Origin: Chrysopilus asiliformis
Taxonomy: Eukaryota > Arthropoda > Insecta > Diptera > Rhagionidae
Assembly (NCBI GenBank): GCA_964034945.1
Contig: OZ035962.1
Coordinates: 81,985,942-82,049,941, forward strand
Direction of reading: 5' to 3'
Length of the DNA: 64,000 nt
Position numbers and translations under genes: made by a program. Numbering within the stretch: position 1 is the stretch's first letter; every line of letters begins with the position of its first letter. The notes below the pieces were generated by a model that did no database searches, was not told where the DNA came from, and worked only from the letters and a program-made list of their open reading frames with translations. Shown here piece after piece: positions 23,501-35,903 of this stretch.

Positions 23501-24703
23501 ATTAATATCAGGAAAAAAAGTCACAGGGAGGGAAATGGTGTCGATTTTTCGATTTCGTATAATCTCTAAAAAGTCCTCTATTCATTGACAGCAACCCCAT
23601 GAAAATCTGTTGACTGATTTACGAAATAGCAGGTGAGGCGGTTAGAGGGGAGGGGATTTTCTGCTACAAACAAGGTAAAAAACATCCGCACCATCCCAAC
23701 TAAACTAACGCCATGTGGTTCAATTTTCTCCTATGAGGGGTCTAAATGTTTCAAGGGTACATCCATCTTTGCTAGCTACAACCGAAGGCATGTACTCTTG
23801 TTTCATGTAAAATCGCATCAAAAGATTGTAAGCCACACAAATAAGATTAAAAAAAAAAACTCCGAAGTCAATACCTCTCCAATAATTTCATCGGCACCAA
23901 CCCAATGTTCAAGGAATTTCCATTCAAGAAAATTGATCTTCTAGAAAAAAAAATTAAGAAAACATTTTTGATGTCAATTGATGCGATACCTAATTTGATT
24001 TACAGTGATGTTCGAAAAGACTTATTGCCGGATCGTATTTCAAAGTTAAAAAATTACTCCTGATCCTGCTCACTTCATTTTTTCTGTTTTCGCTTTTTTT
24101 TTTATTTGCTCAGATTTCATGCTGTAAAGAAGGCTAGCAATTTATCCACAAGAAAAGGCAACAATGGAATAGCATTTAATCAAATATTTTCATATTAAAA
24201 CTTTCATCCATTAAAATCACTCAAAGTTTACACAAAGAAATTTCACAAATTTGCGTCTCCTTTCTATCCAAATTTTCTATGACTAAAAATGACTAAACGA
24301 ACCGAACTGAACTGAAGGGAATTGAATTGAATTGAATCAAACTCACAGGACCCAAAAAATCCGATCAGCCATATTGGCCCTAAGAGATGGATGGAAGGAT
24401 ATCAAAGATTCGTCCATGGCTGTGCTCCAAGGATGTGGCAAAAGATATCCGAATTTCGTAGACGATAGGTACATTAGATTGGTGGTGGCTGTGATAATAT
24501 GCTAGGGGTGGGCGATAACAAAATCCCCCACGGTATATGTTGGCAACTATAGGACAAAATTTGCCTCCCCTATTAGTGACCCCCTTTTGCTTAAGAATTT
24601 TTAAAGTCACTTTTCTGAGTCTTGTATTGAGATCTTTTCACATTGACGATGTAGAAGACTGGGAATGATGATAATTTTTTCTATTTACTTTGGAAATTTC
24701 CAG
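23501..24703. other. Intronic DNA of the spondin gene
   Basis: A short GAATT-type simple repeat near 24320-24340. Nothing else recognised up to the acceptor at 24703. Confidence 0.6.
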
Positions 24704-24933
24704 CTGAAGGAGTATGAATTGAGCGAAGTCTTCAATTTCGGCGAGGATGATCGCAAATACGAAACGGTAAGGACTAGGACGCACTTGGAGTCGGAGCACA
24801 ATCACGTGGAAATGAATAATGAGCTATCGGCGAGCATTGAAAAGGAACGACAAAACGAAGTGACTGTCATCCCGGTTTCATATTCGGAAAGGGATCGAGT
24901 ACGTGCCAGATTGCTGGCTAAAATGAATCCATC
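24704..24933 (+). CDS. Spondin-family gene, third visible exon (linker)
   Basis: This exon encodes visible residues 191-266 plus two bases of residue 267. It continues FIK with LKEYELSEVFNFGEDDRKYE, a charged glutamate-rich linker, and ends RARLLAKMNP plus a split Ser codon. The acceptor is tttccag at 24697-24703; the donor is ATC|GTAAGTA after 24933, a near-ideal match. The reading frame stays open and splices in phase with the exon at 35904. No known domain is visible; in spondins this stretch links Spond_N to the TSR. An internal donor-like site, ACG|GTAAGG after 24766, lies in frame. Using it would remove 167 nt and break the frame into the next exon, so it is probably a decoy or a low-level isoform. 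Confidence 0.85.
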
Positions 24934-26420
24934 GTAAGTATTTTTTGTTCTCACATTTTTTTTTCGTAGTGAAATATTTTTGCCCTGCGATTTTTGGTGT
25001 GGAGAATTTGTTAAAAATATTTTACTCCATAATTAGAAGGAATTTTGTGAACGTATTAAGAATTTTTTTTTAAAATTTTTATGATATTAACTATTTTAGC
25101 TCTTATTTTCGAGATTATCGTGAATAAATGTGAAATTTTCATCGTAACAGACTGAAAATAAAAAAGTGAAAATTTATCACATAATATTTGTTTTCTTAGA
25201 CAAGCAAGGATGCTTTCAATCGGACCCATTAGCAACAAAAAAAAAAATCAAAATTAGATGATTTTTTTCGAAAAGCCTCATTATTAATTTTAAGTCAAAA
25301 GAAATCACTTAAGAATTTCTAAAGATTTTCTCCTTATGTTAAGCATTGCATGTCCGAACACACGACAGGACAGTGTGTTTTGGATGTCTAAAGAAAATCC
25401 AGTAGGATTTTATGTTGTTGATGGGCCAATTGTGACGTGAACCCTATTTCACCCCACCTACACCCTGTTGTGAATTTATACCAAAAGTCCAAAAGACTTA
25501 GGAACAACTTTTGTTTATTTGTTTGTTTAGTGGTTGGACCAACATCCGGAACAGTTCCAACCAGAAGCGGTTATTTGTTCCTCGTAGAATAAATGAGATA
25601 TGGTAGAACTCCACTGAGCTGTCGGTTGAGAAGCTTAAGGGCAAACCGAGCCCCACAATTAAAGGTTTATAAGGTATACATAAGAAGATGTTGAACGGAA
25701 AGATGGAGAAAAGGTTCTTATAATCTTCTCTGCCTGTACGTATGGATGTTTGTCCATATGTTTGCATTCGTGTTTGTATTACGGACAGAATTAGAGTGAC
25801 CCAAATTTCAAAAACATGTCATTGTGCAATGAAATGGTTTTTAGGAAGAATGAAAATGGGGTCCATGGGTTTTCATTACTTTAAAATTGGTTTTCAACAT
25901 AAATTGCGAAACTTAATGGAACTTTAATGTGTTTGGCAATTTTCAATGGGCACGAAGAATCGTGGGGTTTTGTTCTTGTTTTCCATCCTGAATAGTTTGA
26001 TAAAAGGTTTTACTTTTGTAAATATGAAAAAAAATAAAATAAGAAAACATCAGTATTAACCATGCAAGAAAACCGATATTGCACAAGTTATTTTAGGTCA
26101 TATTTTGGCTTTTTGGTAAATTTGTTTTCCAAGTTAAATATAGTAAGATTTTTGTGGTGTTTCACATACAAAGTTCAAATATTTTTGAATTGAGAATTTA
26201 TTAACGGGTTATCCATACACCCAATGAAATGATTTGTCCATATGACAAAAATAATTTTCTCTAATTTGTCCAATAGACAAACTTATTGTCAATATAATAA
26301 AATATTTCTCTGGGTGTAAAATACGTTACACAGTTAGGGGAAAAGCTAGTCCATGGTAGTGTGGTGGCAATAATAAACTTCATATGAAAAATCGCTCAAA
26401 AAACAAGGCCATAAAAATTA
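24934..26420. other. Intronic DNA of the spondin gene
   Basis: AT-rich; no element ends, arrays or exons recognised. Confidence 0.55.
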
Positions 26421-26428
26421 GCGTAAAG

Positions 26429-27355
26429 CAGCAATTCTCAACCTGTGGGGGGCGCCCCCCTAGGGGGGCGCGAGTACATTTAAGGGTGGCGCGCGAGCAT
26501 ATCCAAGACAAAATATTTAAAAAAGTTTATTAATTGACTGAAAGGAAAGTACATACCCACATACAAAACAAAATACATTTCGATATAATATTTAATAATT
26601 AACTTATTAACTTACGCTTGGAGCACAATGAACGCGAAACCAGCGCGAAACCAACGCAACTACAACGCTCTGAACTGTCACGCAGTGCAAAATTCTAGCG
26701 GCAGAGCACAATGGCAGCTCGTGAAGTAGTACAAGTGACATAATATAAAGTGGTATAAACTTGGAAAAATTACAAAAATGGATAATTTTGAAGCGATAAT
26801 TTGCTTTGTTGGTCTTTATTTTTGTTATTTGCACTAAGGCTATCAATTTTTCCTCGTACGACATTTTTTCAACCTCACTTTATGAACTGTCAACGCAGAA
26901 TTCTGCGGCACAGTTAGAAGTTTGCAAACTTTTGCGTTGCGGTTACGTTGTAGCTGCGTTCTATACGTTCACTGTGCTCACTTCAAACAATTTGTGGGAA
27001 CCAAACTTTTAAGTGACAGTTTCTGCGCCAGTTTCGCGTCGGTTTCGCGTTCATTGTGATTTCAGGGTTAAAACAACTTCTCGCGAAACCGCAAAAATGA
27101 CGCAAGAGCAATAAAAAGGCACCGGATTCTTGTTTTGTCAACGCTGAGGATCGGTGTTGCCAAATGTCAATAAATTACTGTTTTCTTGGTAATTTGTGTT
27201 TAAAATTAGGGTAGTAGTGTAGGTTTAGCGCCAAAATACTCAAATTACGTTATTATTGTATACATTTTATTGTATGTAGGGGGGGGGGGGGGGCGATGAC
27301 AATTTTGATTGAAAATTGGTTGAGAAACGCTGGCGTAAAAGGTTGAGAAACGCTG
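26429..27355. mobile_element. hAT-like element with duplicated right terminus
   Basis: The left end CAGCAATTCTCAACC and right end GGTTGAGAAACGCTG (reverse complement CAGCGTTTCTCAACC) are flanked by a perfect 8 bp duplication GCGTAAAG (26421-26428, 27356-27363). GGGGGGCGCCCCCC inside the left TIR marks the same hAT group as 18755-18991. The right end plus target copy is present twice in tandem (27318-27340 and 27341-27363). It carries a nested element and a run of about 15 G at 27279. No transposase. Confidence 0.9.
26624..27058. mobile_element. MITE nested in the hAT element
   Basis: The left CACAATGAACGCGAAACC and right GGTTTCGCGTTCATTGTG are perfect inverted repeats, followed inside by related GCGCGAAACC/GTTTCGCG copies. 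About 435 bp, no coding capacity. Target-site duplication not resolved. Confidence 0.78.
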
Positions 27356-27487
27356 GCGTAAAGCCTAAAATTAGCGTGATTTATTTTATGAACAGCCCCT
27401 AACAAGTTGAATTTGTTTGCGACAGCCCCTGCACAGCAATGCACCACTTTCCCCCATGTTAATGCTTAAAAATAATTTTGCAACGCT

Positions 27488-27649
27488 AATCAACATTCAG
27501 CACTCTAGCGGCCAATTTATTCACTAGGAGTTAAATCGCCTTAACTCCCTTAACTCACCTTTAACATGGAAAATAAGGTGAGCTAACTCCCTTAACTCAC
27601 TAACTCGGCTTAACTCCTAGTGAATAAATTAGGGGTAGGAGTGTTGATT
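27488..27649. mobile_element. Small foldback MITE
   Basis: The outer AATCAACA and TGTTGATT ends enclose AATTTATTCACTAGGAGTTA and its exact complement, with TTAACTCCCTTAACTCAC repeats at the loop. 162 bp. Confidence 0.68.
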
Positions 27650-28009
27650 ATCGTACAAGCTTTATTCTCCAAGTAGAGCAAGTACCCCAAAATGTTCCTC
27701 TTACCTCTTCCCTCCACTACTTAATGTTTTTTTCCAATATCGTCGAAAACGGTCAGTAGTATTGAAAAATTGGTTTTTTGCCACCCATTCCACCCCTTGG
27801 CCCGTGCCCGACTCCTTATGCTGATGTCCTGTCTAATCCTTTAGGAATTCGATTTAAAATAACAAAGGGCAGACTAATTCGATATGCTTTTTGTGAAAAT
27901 TTCATTTTTGTTGAGACATCTCCTCCATTTGCACCGCCTAAACCAGGCATCATCAGCTGGTGGCTCGGCTGGCTCATCACACAGATTGGCTTTAACAGCG
28001 TAGCCCCTA

Positions 28010-28969
28010 CACGGAGAAAAAAATTATGGTTGAATATCATTGGGAGTACTATAAGAATTATTGGGGGAATCAAAATATAATCAGACGAATCAAAATGTTA
28101 TCAGACGATGAATTCCAATTAGTATTATGTTTAGTTTTCCAATCATAATTATGTTCCCCGACGAGGGAAATTTTGGAAAATATAATGTAATTGGGAGGAC
28201 AATAATATTTAAACACATTTTGATTGGCAGGAATAAAAATATGTTGGCATGTCAACATATTGTTGTAAATTCCGCGTCTAAACATAATTATGATTGACGA
28301 ACACAATAAGTGGGGAAATCTTGAAGCGGCTGAATTAAAAATATGATACCTCTGATCATATCTGTTTAAAATTAAACATATTATGTTCAAATTCTTCTCT
28401 TCGCGTATAATTCGCATGAGATTTGTAGCATGGTCGTATAAATACTCAAGCTGAAAAATATCAAGTCCTGTTAGAAAAAGGCTACAAGACATGGTTGACC
28501 AAAGGTCAATGGATGTGGTTTTACGGATGTGAAAACATCCAGTTATACTACAAAATTGTTTTGCAGGAATTATAATTATGATTGATATAAGCAATATTTG
28601 CTAATATTCATCATAATTGTAATTATAAACCAACCATATTATGTTCGCCCCAAACATATTATGATTGGACAAATGGCAAAAAAAAAATTGGGAATCCAAA
28701 CATATTTTGGTTGCCCCAAACATAATATGGTTGGTGAATTTGAAAATATTGTTGTACAGCTAAACATAATGTAATCAAAATATCAATATGTCTGCTATCA
28801 GTTTTGAGCATAATATGGTTGGAATCACAGTGTCAGCAATCATAATTGTAATGGCAAAAAAATCCCCGAGGGGAAATTTCAGCTAAGCATAATTGTAATA
28901 AGAATCCCCCAAACATAATTATGCTGGCTGCATTTTATGATTGGGGGAATCATAATTTTTTTCTCCGTG
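28010..28969. mobile_element. 960 bp TA-flanked MITE with CACGGAGA TIR
   Basis: The ends CACGGAGAAAAAAATTATG and CATAATTTTTTTCTCCGTG are a perfect 19 bp TIR, flanked by TA at 28008-28009 and 28970-28971 (Tc1/mariner-type target). The interior is a loose array of CATAAT/ATTATG-rich units such as CCAAACATAATATGGTTGG in both orientations. The 174-codon minus ORF 28070-28594 reads through this repeat and is not a gene. Confidence 0.88.
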
Positions 28970-28971
28970 TA

Positions 28972-31900
28972 TAATCGACCTTTTATTGTGTGCTGTAATG
29001 CTTGTGTCTGCGGCTTCGGATCGCAGGAATTAAACGAATCGTGCTTTGAGTTGGAATCGGGGCATTATTAGCATGACGCATTTCATTTTAAATCAGTTCG
29101 TGTCAAGCCATTGCCGTGGAAGGTTGTGTTTCATTGAACTGTATTTTCATTTGTAGTGGTTATAAATTTTGATTGTAGAGGGAGCGACAGTTACTTTGAT
29201 GACCCCTGGCCTAAACCATTAGTGATATCGGGAAATGAACAACGGATTCTTAATCGGGGTTCCGAAAGCCCCCCGTACGCCAAGTTTCAGCGAAATCGGT
29301 GACGTGCCACAAAATTGAAAAAATCTCAAGGTGACCGATTTTTTTCAGGACAAAAATTCAAGTCCTTCAATTGGACTGAAATATGGAAGGTTGAAGTTCT
29401 CGGGGATGGAGGATCGATACCCGGTGTCCTTTTTGACGCGTTTTCACGGTTTGGGCGGTGCAACGACGAAAATCGACTTGTCCCCAAAAATGACACCGGA
29501 TAGGAATTCCTCGTCTCCGAAAACTATGGGATTTCGAATTTCATGAAAATCTTTAGAGCCGTTTTCAAGATAAAAGGATATAACTTTCAAGGACATAACA
29601 TTAGGGAAACAGTTCATTTCAGTCGTAATTTTTGGCCTTTCGACTCACAGAAAAAGGGTTTTGATTAATTAAATGATCCTAGAGGATGTGTGTTTTTGTT
29701 TTTCATGAAACTGTAGGGCTTTTCAAAAAAAAATATTTTTTCGGGACATAAAATTTTCTTGAGTTTTTTTTAAATTTCAAAAATTTACAAACCGAAATTT
29801 AAAAAAAAAATACTACAAAATGTTAAGAAATGTCTAAATACCAACGCTAGGTTCTCATACAAACGAAAGCTTCTTTACAAGTTTCTCGAAGAAGGTGAGT
29901 CGTATTGAAAATAGTGTAAAAGTAAAATGTATTTAGAATATAATTTTACTTAACTCATAGCAATAAGAAAACCAGGTAACTTTTAATATCAATTGGCATC
30001 TGCTAATCTACAGTCAATTTTGCAAAGGGACGGTTATAACGGAAAGAATATTAAAAAACGGTGGTCATAAGTAGGGTTCACTACCCTATGATTTATTTTT
30101 TCTTGCATCGTGGTCCAATCAAATTGTTATGCACAAAGAGTTATTTAAAATCCTATTTCATCCACATGTTGATTTAAGAATATTTGATATAAAGTGACGT
30201 TCTCGAGATAATTTGAAAAAAAATATTAAGCGGTAAAGGGAAGAGATAAGAGCAACGTTTTGAGGGTACTTTCTCCACATATAAGTATTCGCGAATAAAG
30301 CACAAAACACAAACACAACATTTACGGCGACATTTCAGATTTCCTGGGTTTTATCCTTGTTTAAACAATTTAAAATGCTTATTAGTTTAAAACGAGTTTT
30401 GAATAAAAAGCTAATTGTTTTCATGGTTGCAACTACAATTGATATAAAGCTTTTTCTACACTATTTTTTGTGTTTCTCAAACTGACTGGAAAAATTCCTT
30501 CACACTTTTCACAATTCTCTAGCATAAACGGATTTTAAATACATATTATCAAATCCAGGGACAAGCTGACATTCGAAAATAGTACGAAATTCAATCACAA
30601 AATGTCACTTTAAACCATTCACAATTTTGAAGGGGCAAAAATTTCCTGCAATTGAAAAGGACAAAACTGTGTAGAAACAAATCACATTTAATTTAAATCT
30701 TTGATTGAATCAAATTCTCAGATTTGAAGGACGAAAAAAATCCTTCCTTTATTTTTCTTTTATTCTCCAGCTGCTTCTGCTCAACGAAATCAAATGAATT
30801 TTCTCGTTGCATCTGCCAAAGACACGAGTAAAGAAAATGGAAATCGCTTGACTTGACTTTAAAGTAAAAACTGCAGCGTGAAAACTTAAATCTTCCACAA
30901 CTTTGGCCATTGTGTAATGGAAAATTTCTTTGAGGATTTTTCCCAACATTTCTTCAGTTCTTCTCTTTTTGATCTTTTACTTGTTTTTATTTTATTCCCA
31001 GCGATTCAATTTGTTTGCCATAAAAAGCAAGAAAAAAGGAACGTCGAAAAGATCCTTATATTTAGATTTGGGTCAGGCGTTCTTTGACATACATAAATAT
31101 TTTAAATGAATGCAAAATTGCTTTTCCACATCAACCAACTTTAGTGAATGGAGGTTTTATGGTGTCGGTATGTTTTCTTACAATCGCTTCGTTTTATTTC
31201 TAGTTAAAGATTTTATGATGCAACACCTTTTGCCCAGGTAGATTGCAAAATGAATAAACTAAAAGCGAATGAATGAATTGTACGTGTTTTATGTAAAAAA
31301 TATACCGCATCAAATCTAGTAAAATTAAAGTGTTTCTAATGCAAACTGTGTGAGTTAATACCTAAGGTAAAATGATATTCTAAAAATTCTATAAGTAATT
31401 TATTTTATAATAGCTCTTAACCAACTGCTATAAAATCAAAAAAAAATCGAGAAAAATTAAAAAAAAAATATATATAAAACGTCAAGTTTGAATAAAAGGG
31501 TTTTCTGTAGAGTGAAATCCGGGTTTTCCCAGCTTTTCCGTTTTGCTTTTTTCCTAATCGAATGTGCTTGTGTAGCGTAAACCGTGCTAATTCTTTCTTG
31601 TTGACTGGGATTAATTTTGGGACGCAATATACACAATTTTAGTTCGTATAGAGATTTTCAAAAAGGTAAACGCGGTCTTGTTGACACGTCTAAAACAGGC
31701 AAATCCCGCAATTATCTCATTATACTCTATATAATATATGAAATTCTTACGTTTTTCAGTTGAAGTTTAATTGATCGTTCTGAGAAAATAAAAAGGGGTT
31801 TTCAATAGCTTTAAGAATTGATTGCTTAGATTGATTCAAGGTCAACAGTGATTTATTGCTTGCACGATAATTTATTTTTGAACGCAGGCAGCTATCAATT

Positions 31901-32149
31901 AAATTTAGTTAAAACATGGAATTTTAATTAAAATTTCCGGAAATCGCGTTAATTTTTTTTGCCTATTTTTTACCTACGTTTTTTTTTTAAATTGTGAAAT
32001 ATTGGACTTAACCCTACACTGCATGATGTACCAGTGGTGATACATACACGTTTTCTCCTTATTATAATTCCCCCGTTTAAGTTTTAGCGAAATTTTCAGC
32101 AAGAGATCCATCATTGGGACTATAAACACAACAACATCAACACAAGACT
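28972..32149. other. Intronic DNA of the spondin gene, no element ends recognised
   Basis: 29210-29600 has repeat-like wording ('ccaagtttcagcgaaatcggtgacgtgcc') and two overlapping short ORFs but no ends or motif. The rest is AT-rich and unrecognised. Confidence 0.45.
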
Positions 32150-32680
32150 TTAATCTGCAATATTTAGTTTCGGAAAAAATATGTAAAAAAATAATATTTT
32201 TTGAAATATCTTGAGAACCGTTAAAGATATATAAAAACCATTAAAGGAAAAAATGCAGAAAATTTAATTTCTTTTGGATCTGGTTACGTATAATTTTTAA
32301 TAATAGCGCATAGTTTCAGAGAAATTTTCAGAAAACTCAATTTTTTTGAAATAATGTCTCAGAAAATATAAATAAAAACATAAGATAAGCTACAATTGGG
32401 AAAGGAGTGGTCCGATTAGATTTTGATGTATGGAACGGTTATGTAAAATCAAATTCTAAACAGATTTTACCTTTACACATTTTTCAATACAACTCGCCGT
32501 TTTCGAGACACATGTGAAAATCTGTTGCGTTTGTATGGGACATGTTGGAATGAATGGCCTGTTCAAGAACTTAGCCTAGCCATTTACAAGAACTTAGCCT
32601 AGCCATTTACAAGAATATAAATTTTCAAGTCTCTAGATCAAGCCTTTCGAAAGTTGTGATGTTCACGGTTATAATTTTTT
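32150..32680 (-). repeat. Partial R2 and R1-like repeats, reverse orientation
   Basis: 32150-32360 is the reversed R2 3' part ('ctgcaatatttagtttcggaaaaaatatgt', 'ttgagaaccgttaaagatat', 'gcgcatagtttc'). 32390-32680 carries the related 'ttttgatgtatggaacggttatgtaaaatc', 'gttttcgagaca' and 'aatttcaagtctctagatcaag' blocks without a microsatellite. Confidence 0.6.
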
Positions 32681-32693
32681 TTCATAAACAATT

Positions 32694-32766
32694 TTTTAAT
32701 GAAAATAATATTATAGGATTTAGGGAAACGTCTTCCCTAAATCCTATAATATTATTTTCATTAAAA
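32694..32766. repeat. Perfect 34 bp hairpin, 5 nt loop
   Basis: Arms 32694-32727 and 32733-32766 are exact reverse complements with loop ACGTC. It lies in the spondin intron directly after an R2/R1-like remnant. AT-rich stem with a GGATTTAGGGAA tip. Confidence 0.9.
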
Positions 32767-33203
32767 ATAAATCAAGTTTTTCATAAAGCAAATGACTTTT
32801 CTTGTATTTTATCTAGATTTTCCTAGTTTTAATGAAAAAGAGCTTTAATGAAAAAAAGTCAATCGGATATGTGAGAGTCGGTCAAAATTCGGTTACAAGA
32901 AATGAAATATTCAAAAAAGTCTACGTATTTTCTATATCAGATCAGAAACATATTCAATGAACTAGAAAGGATATTTTCCGTTGTCAAAATTGTAACTTAT
33001 TTTATCTTTTTTTCAAATGGTGAGATCCAGCGCAAAAATTATCTTTTTCTGAAACGGTGAAATGAGATCTTTAACATATTAAGCGCCACCGTCCTTTTAA
33101 AGGATTTGGGCCTCTATTTGTCAATTTACATGTCTAGACTTGTTATTCACAATTACACATAAAACATAAAATATTGATAAATGTCAAGGAAAAAAGTTTC
33201 GGC

Positions 33204-33819
33204 TTAATGGCTTTGTCAATAAACAAAATATGCGTTATTCGACAGCAACAAACCCATATGTACTTCAAAAGACTCCATTGCATCCACAAAAAGTGACCGT
33301 GTGGTGTGGATTTCATGCCGGAGGTGTGATTGGACCGTATTTTTTCGTCGATGAATATGATCGCCATGTTACGGTGAATGAAGTTCGCTATGTTGGAAGA
33401 CTATTTTTGGCCAGAATTTGATGGACTTGACATGAGTGATATTTGGTTCCAACAAGATGGTGCCACATGCCAAACAGCTGGTCAAACAATTGATACATAT
33501 ATTGAAGGAGAAGTTCGGTAGTCTTGTAATCTCGAGAAATGGTTCGGTCGAATGGCCACCTCGCTCATACGATTTAACGCCGTTGAATTTCTTTTTTTGG
33601 GGTTATGTTAAGTCGTTGGTTTATGCCAACAAGCCAACAACGTTAGAGGAGCTCAGGAACAATATCGAACGCGAAATTGCCAACGTTCTGGCCGATATGT
33701 GTGGAAGAGTGGTGGAAAATTGGCTCCAAAGAATCAATCAGCAAACGTGCTCGCGGTGGCCATATGAACGACATCGAATTTCATACTTAAATATAACATG
33801 TCCACTACACCTGGAATAA
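33204..33819 (+). pseudogene. Mariner-like transposase remnant with frameshifts
   Basis: One frame reads FVNKQNMRYSTATNP, VTVWCGF..GGVIGPYFF and HVTVNEVRY. A second frame reads FDGLDMSDIWFQQDGATC, with the second catalytic Asp in QQDGA. After a small insertion in the 'attgatacatatattgaag' stretch (the other copy has 'attgatctattgaag'), a third frame continues EKFGSLVISRNGSVEWPP and on to CPLHLE, stop at 33817-33819. The third-Asp motif reads PRSYDLTPLN. At least two frameshifts and a missing N-terminus make it non-functional. It belongs to the same family as the copy at 14744. Confidence 0.85.
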
Positions 33820-33892
33820 ATTTCAGCCCGATATCTCAATTATTCTATGTTTTATTTAAATACAAAATTGTTATGTCGTTGTTGAAAGACCC
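33204..33892 (+). mobile_element. 5'-truncated mariner-like element
   Basis: Keeps the C-terminal half of the transposase and the right TIR (ATGTCGTTGTTGAAAGACCC, ending 33892). It is nearly identical to the copy at 14623-15202 over the shared 3' part, including the untranslated stretch before the TIR. No left TIR is found upstream of 33204. Confidence 0.8.
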
Positions 33893-35903
33893 TTTATTTT
33901 TTGCCAAGTTTGAACTTTATGTTTCAAATTAGGTTTTAATGCAAATAAACCGTGTCGTAATATTTTCATGCGTAATTCGAATCTAATTCTCAATTTTTTT
34001 AATGTTTTATATTTTTTTCATACTTTATTATGGGAGCAGTATTGTTGCCCCATTTCTTTATTTTTTATTTTTGTGTTATATTGAAATAAAAATAATGTGA
34101 TGAGGAAAATATTTGAATTTCTTGTATTTTTTTTTTTGATTTGTATATGATTTTTTCAGTTCGATCTTCTTTAAATTTTCCCCGCTCTATAAATAATAAG
34201 AAACAAAAAGCCTTGTGAAAAAAAAATCTCACAAACCGACTCAGCATCCCAAGCAGTTTCAACCAGGTTAAAACGGACTCAAGCAGGCTCAAGCAGACTA
34301 TCAATCCCAATTAAGTTCAAGCACTCAAGAATTTTGGGTAGTCTCAAGCAGTCTGTTGGAAGCAAGTTTTGTTTGTGAAACTGATTAAGAAATCAGAAAA
34401 AAAAACTTGTGTTAGAAATGTCTAAAGTCGAAGAAAAAGTTTTAGTTTGGCAAGCGTCTTTAAAAAATCCGATAACCCCTTAAAAATTAAAAGAAATTCC
34501 CCTTAAATTAAAAAGTTCCCTTTAGAGATTCTGTTTAAAAAAGCATCTTTTGAAAAAAATTAGAATAAAAACCATTCTAATAAAAACCATTTCTTACAAC
34601 TGAATATTAAAAATTTTCCCTTAATCACAATTGAATTCTAATACGATTTTTAATTTTCCATTGATTTCGATTTTAGAGTTGTATAATTGGACCAGTATTT
34701 CGAAGTAACAACAAAAATTTACTTTAAAAAAAATTGTGAATCAATCAATATTGCTATTGAATAAATTAATTTCCATAATATTCTGGGAAAATCTGTAGAG
34801 AATTCCACAAGGAACAATTTTGCGTTTCAATTTCATTTTTCATTGGAATTTATTTTTGTGGGAGTGATTTCACTGAAAATCCAATAGAGATATTTTAGTT
34901 ACATAATTCTTGGAATCAAAAACAATCTACTTGGAATAAAAATAATTTCGTAGAAAGTTCCTTTGTCAATTAAATTTTGCCATGGTAAGTTGTCAAAGAT
35001 ATGGTACTTGAGATTCCTAGAAAGTTTCCCCAATTATTTTCGCCAGGAGAGAAATTAGATACATCGATTTTTTAAGACATTTATTTTTATCATCACGTAA
35101 TTTTTAAAATTTTAATTTTTAATGCGTAATTTTTCTAGGAATGAATTAAGAGATGTTTACATGTTATGTGAATTGATATTAATTTCGCTTTCCAGAAAAT
35201 CTCAAAAACGTTTCCGGTTTCTTGGATGTCGAAGAGGGAGTGGAATCTCGTAAACGTGCCTGTTTGTTAACGTTTTGGTTTGGGAACTACTTTTCAACAC
35301 AAAAGCAATGCTTTTTCAATAAAAATTGGGAGGTCCAATGAAATAAGTGAAAAATTCCTAACAAAATTGGATGTTTTTTTTGGAACAGGACTTTTTTTTT
35401 TAAAAATTATGTGTTTTCGCATACTAGAGGGTACAATTCTTATTGAGTTGATTCACTTTGAGTAAGATTTTATGTATTTTGAAGAATAAAATATACTCAA
35501 TCTTTCGAGGTTCGGGAACGAATTAATTGATTTTACATTGGTTTATATGGGAAGATATGTTTCAGTTCGTGGACGTTTCAGTTTGTGAACGATATTTAGA
35601 AATGGATTCATTTCACGAACCGAGACATTTTCATACTTTTTATTCCACAGTTTTACTTATATATCTATAATAATTTGCCATTGACTTGGGTTTATGGAAA
35701 ATACTTCTGCATTAGATACACAGATTAATTAATGGAACCTTTAATAACCTCAAGTAAAATATCTTTTGCCCATACCTTGAAAAATACTCCAAAATCAACC
35801 CGGAACTTTATTTAATTGACAATGAAAATATATAAAGTCCACAGAAAACCTTCTTTTATACATAATTTATAATTTTTTATGTCATATGATTATTTATTTA
35901 CAG
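33893..35903. other. Intronic DNA of the spondin gene
   Basis: 34240-34370 holds irregular CAAGCAG/CTCAAGCAG repeats. Otherwise AT-rich with no element ends or exons recognised. Confidence 0.5.

Noticed and set aside
28070..28594. 174-codon minus-strand ORF
   Set aside because: Lies wholly within the TA-flanked MITE and reads its CATAAT repeats.
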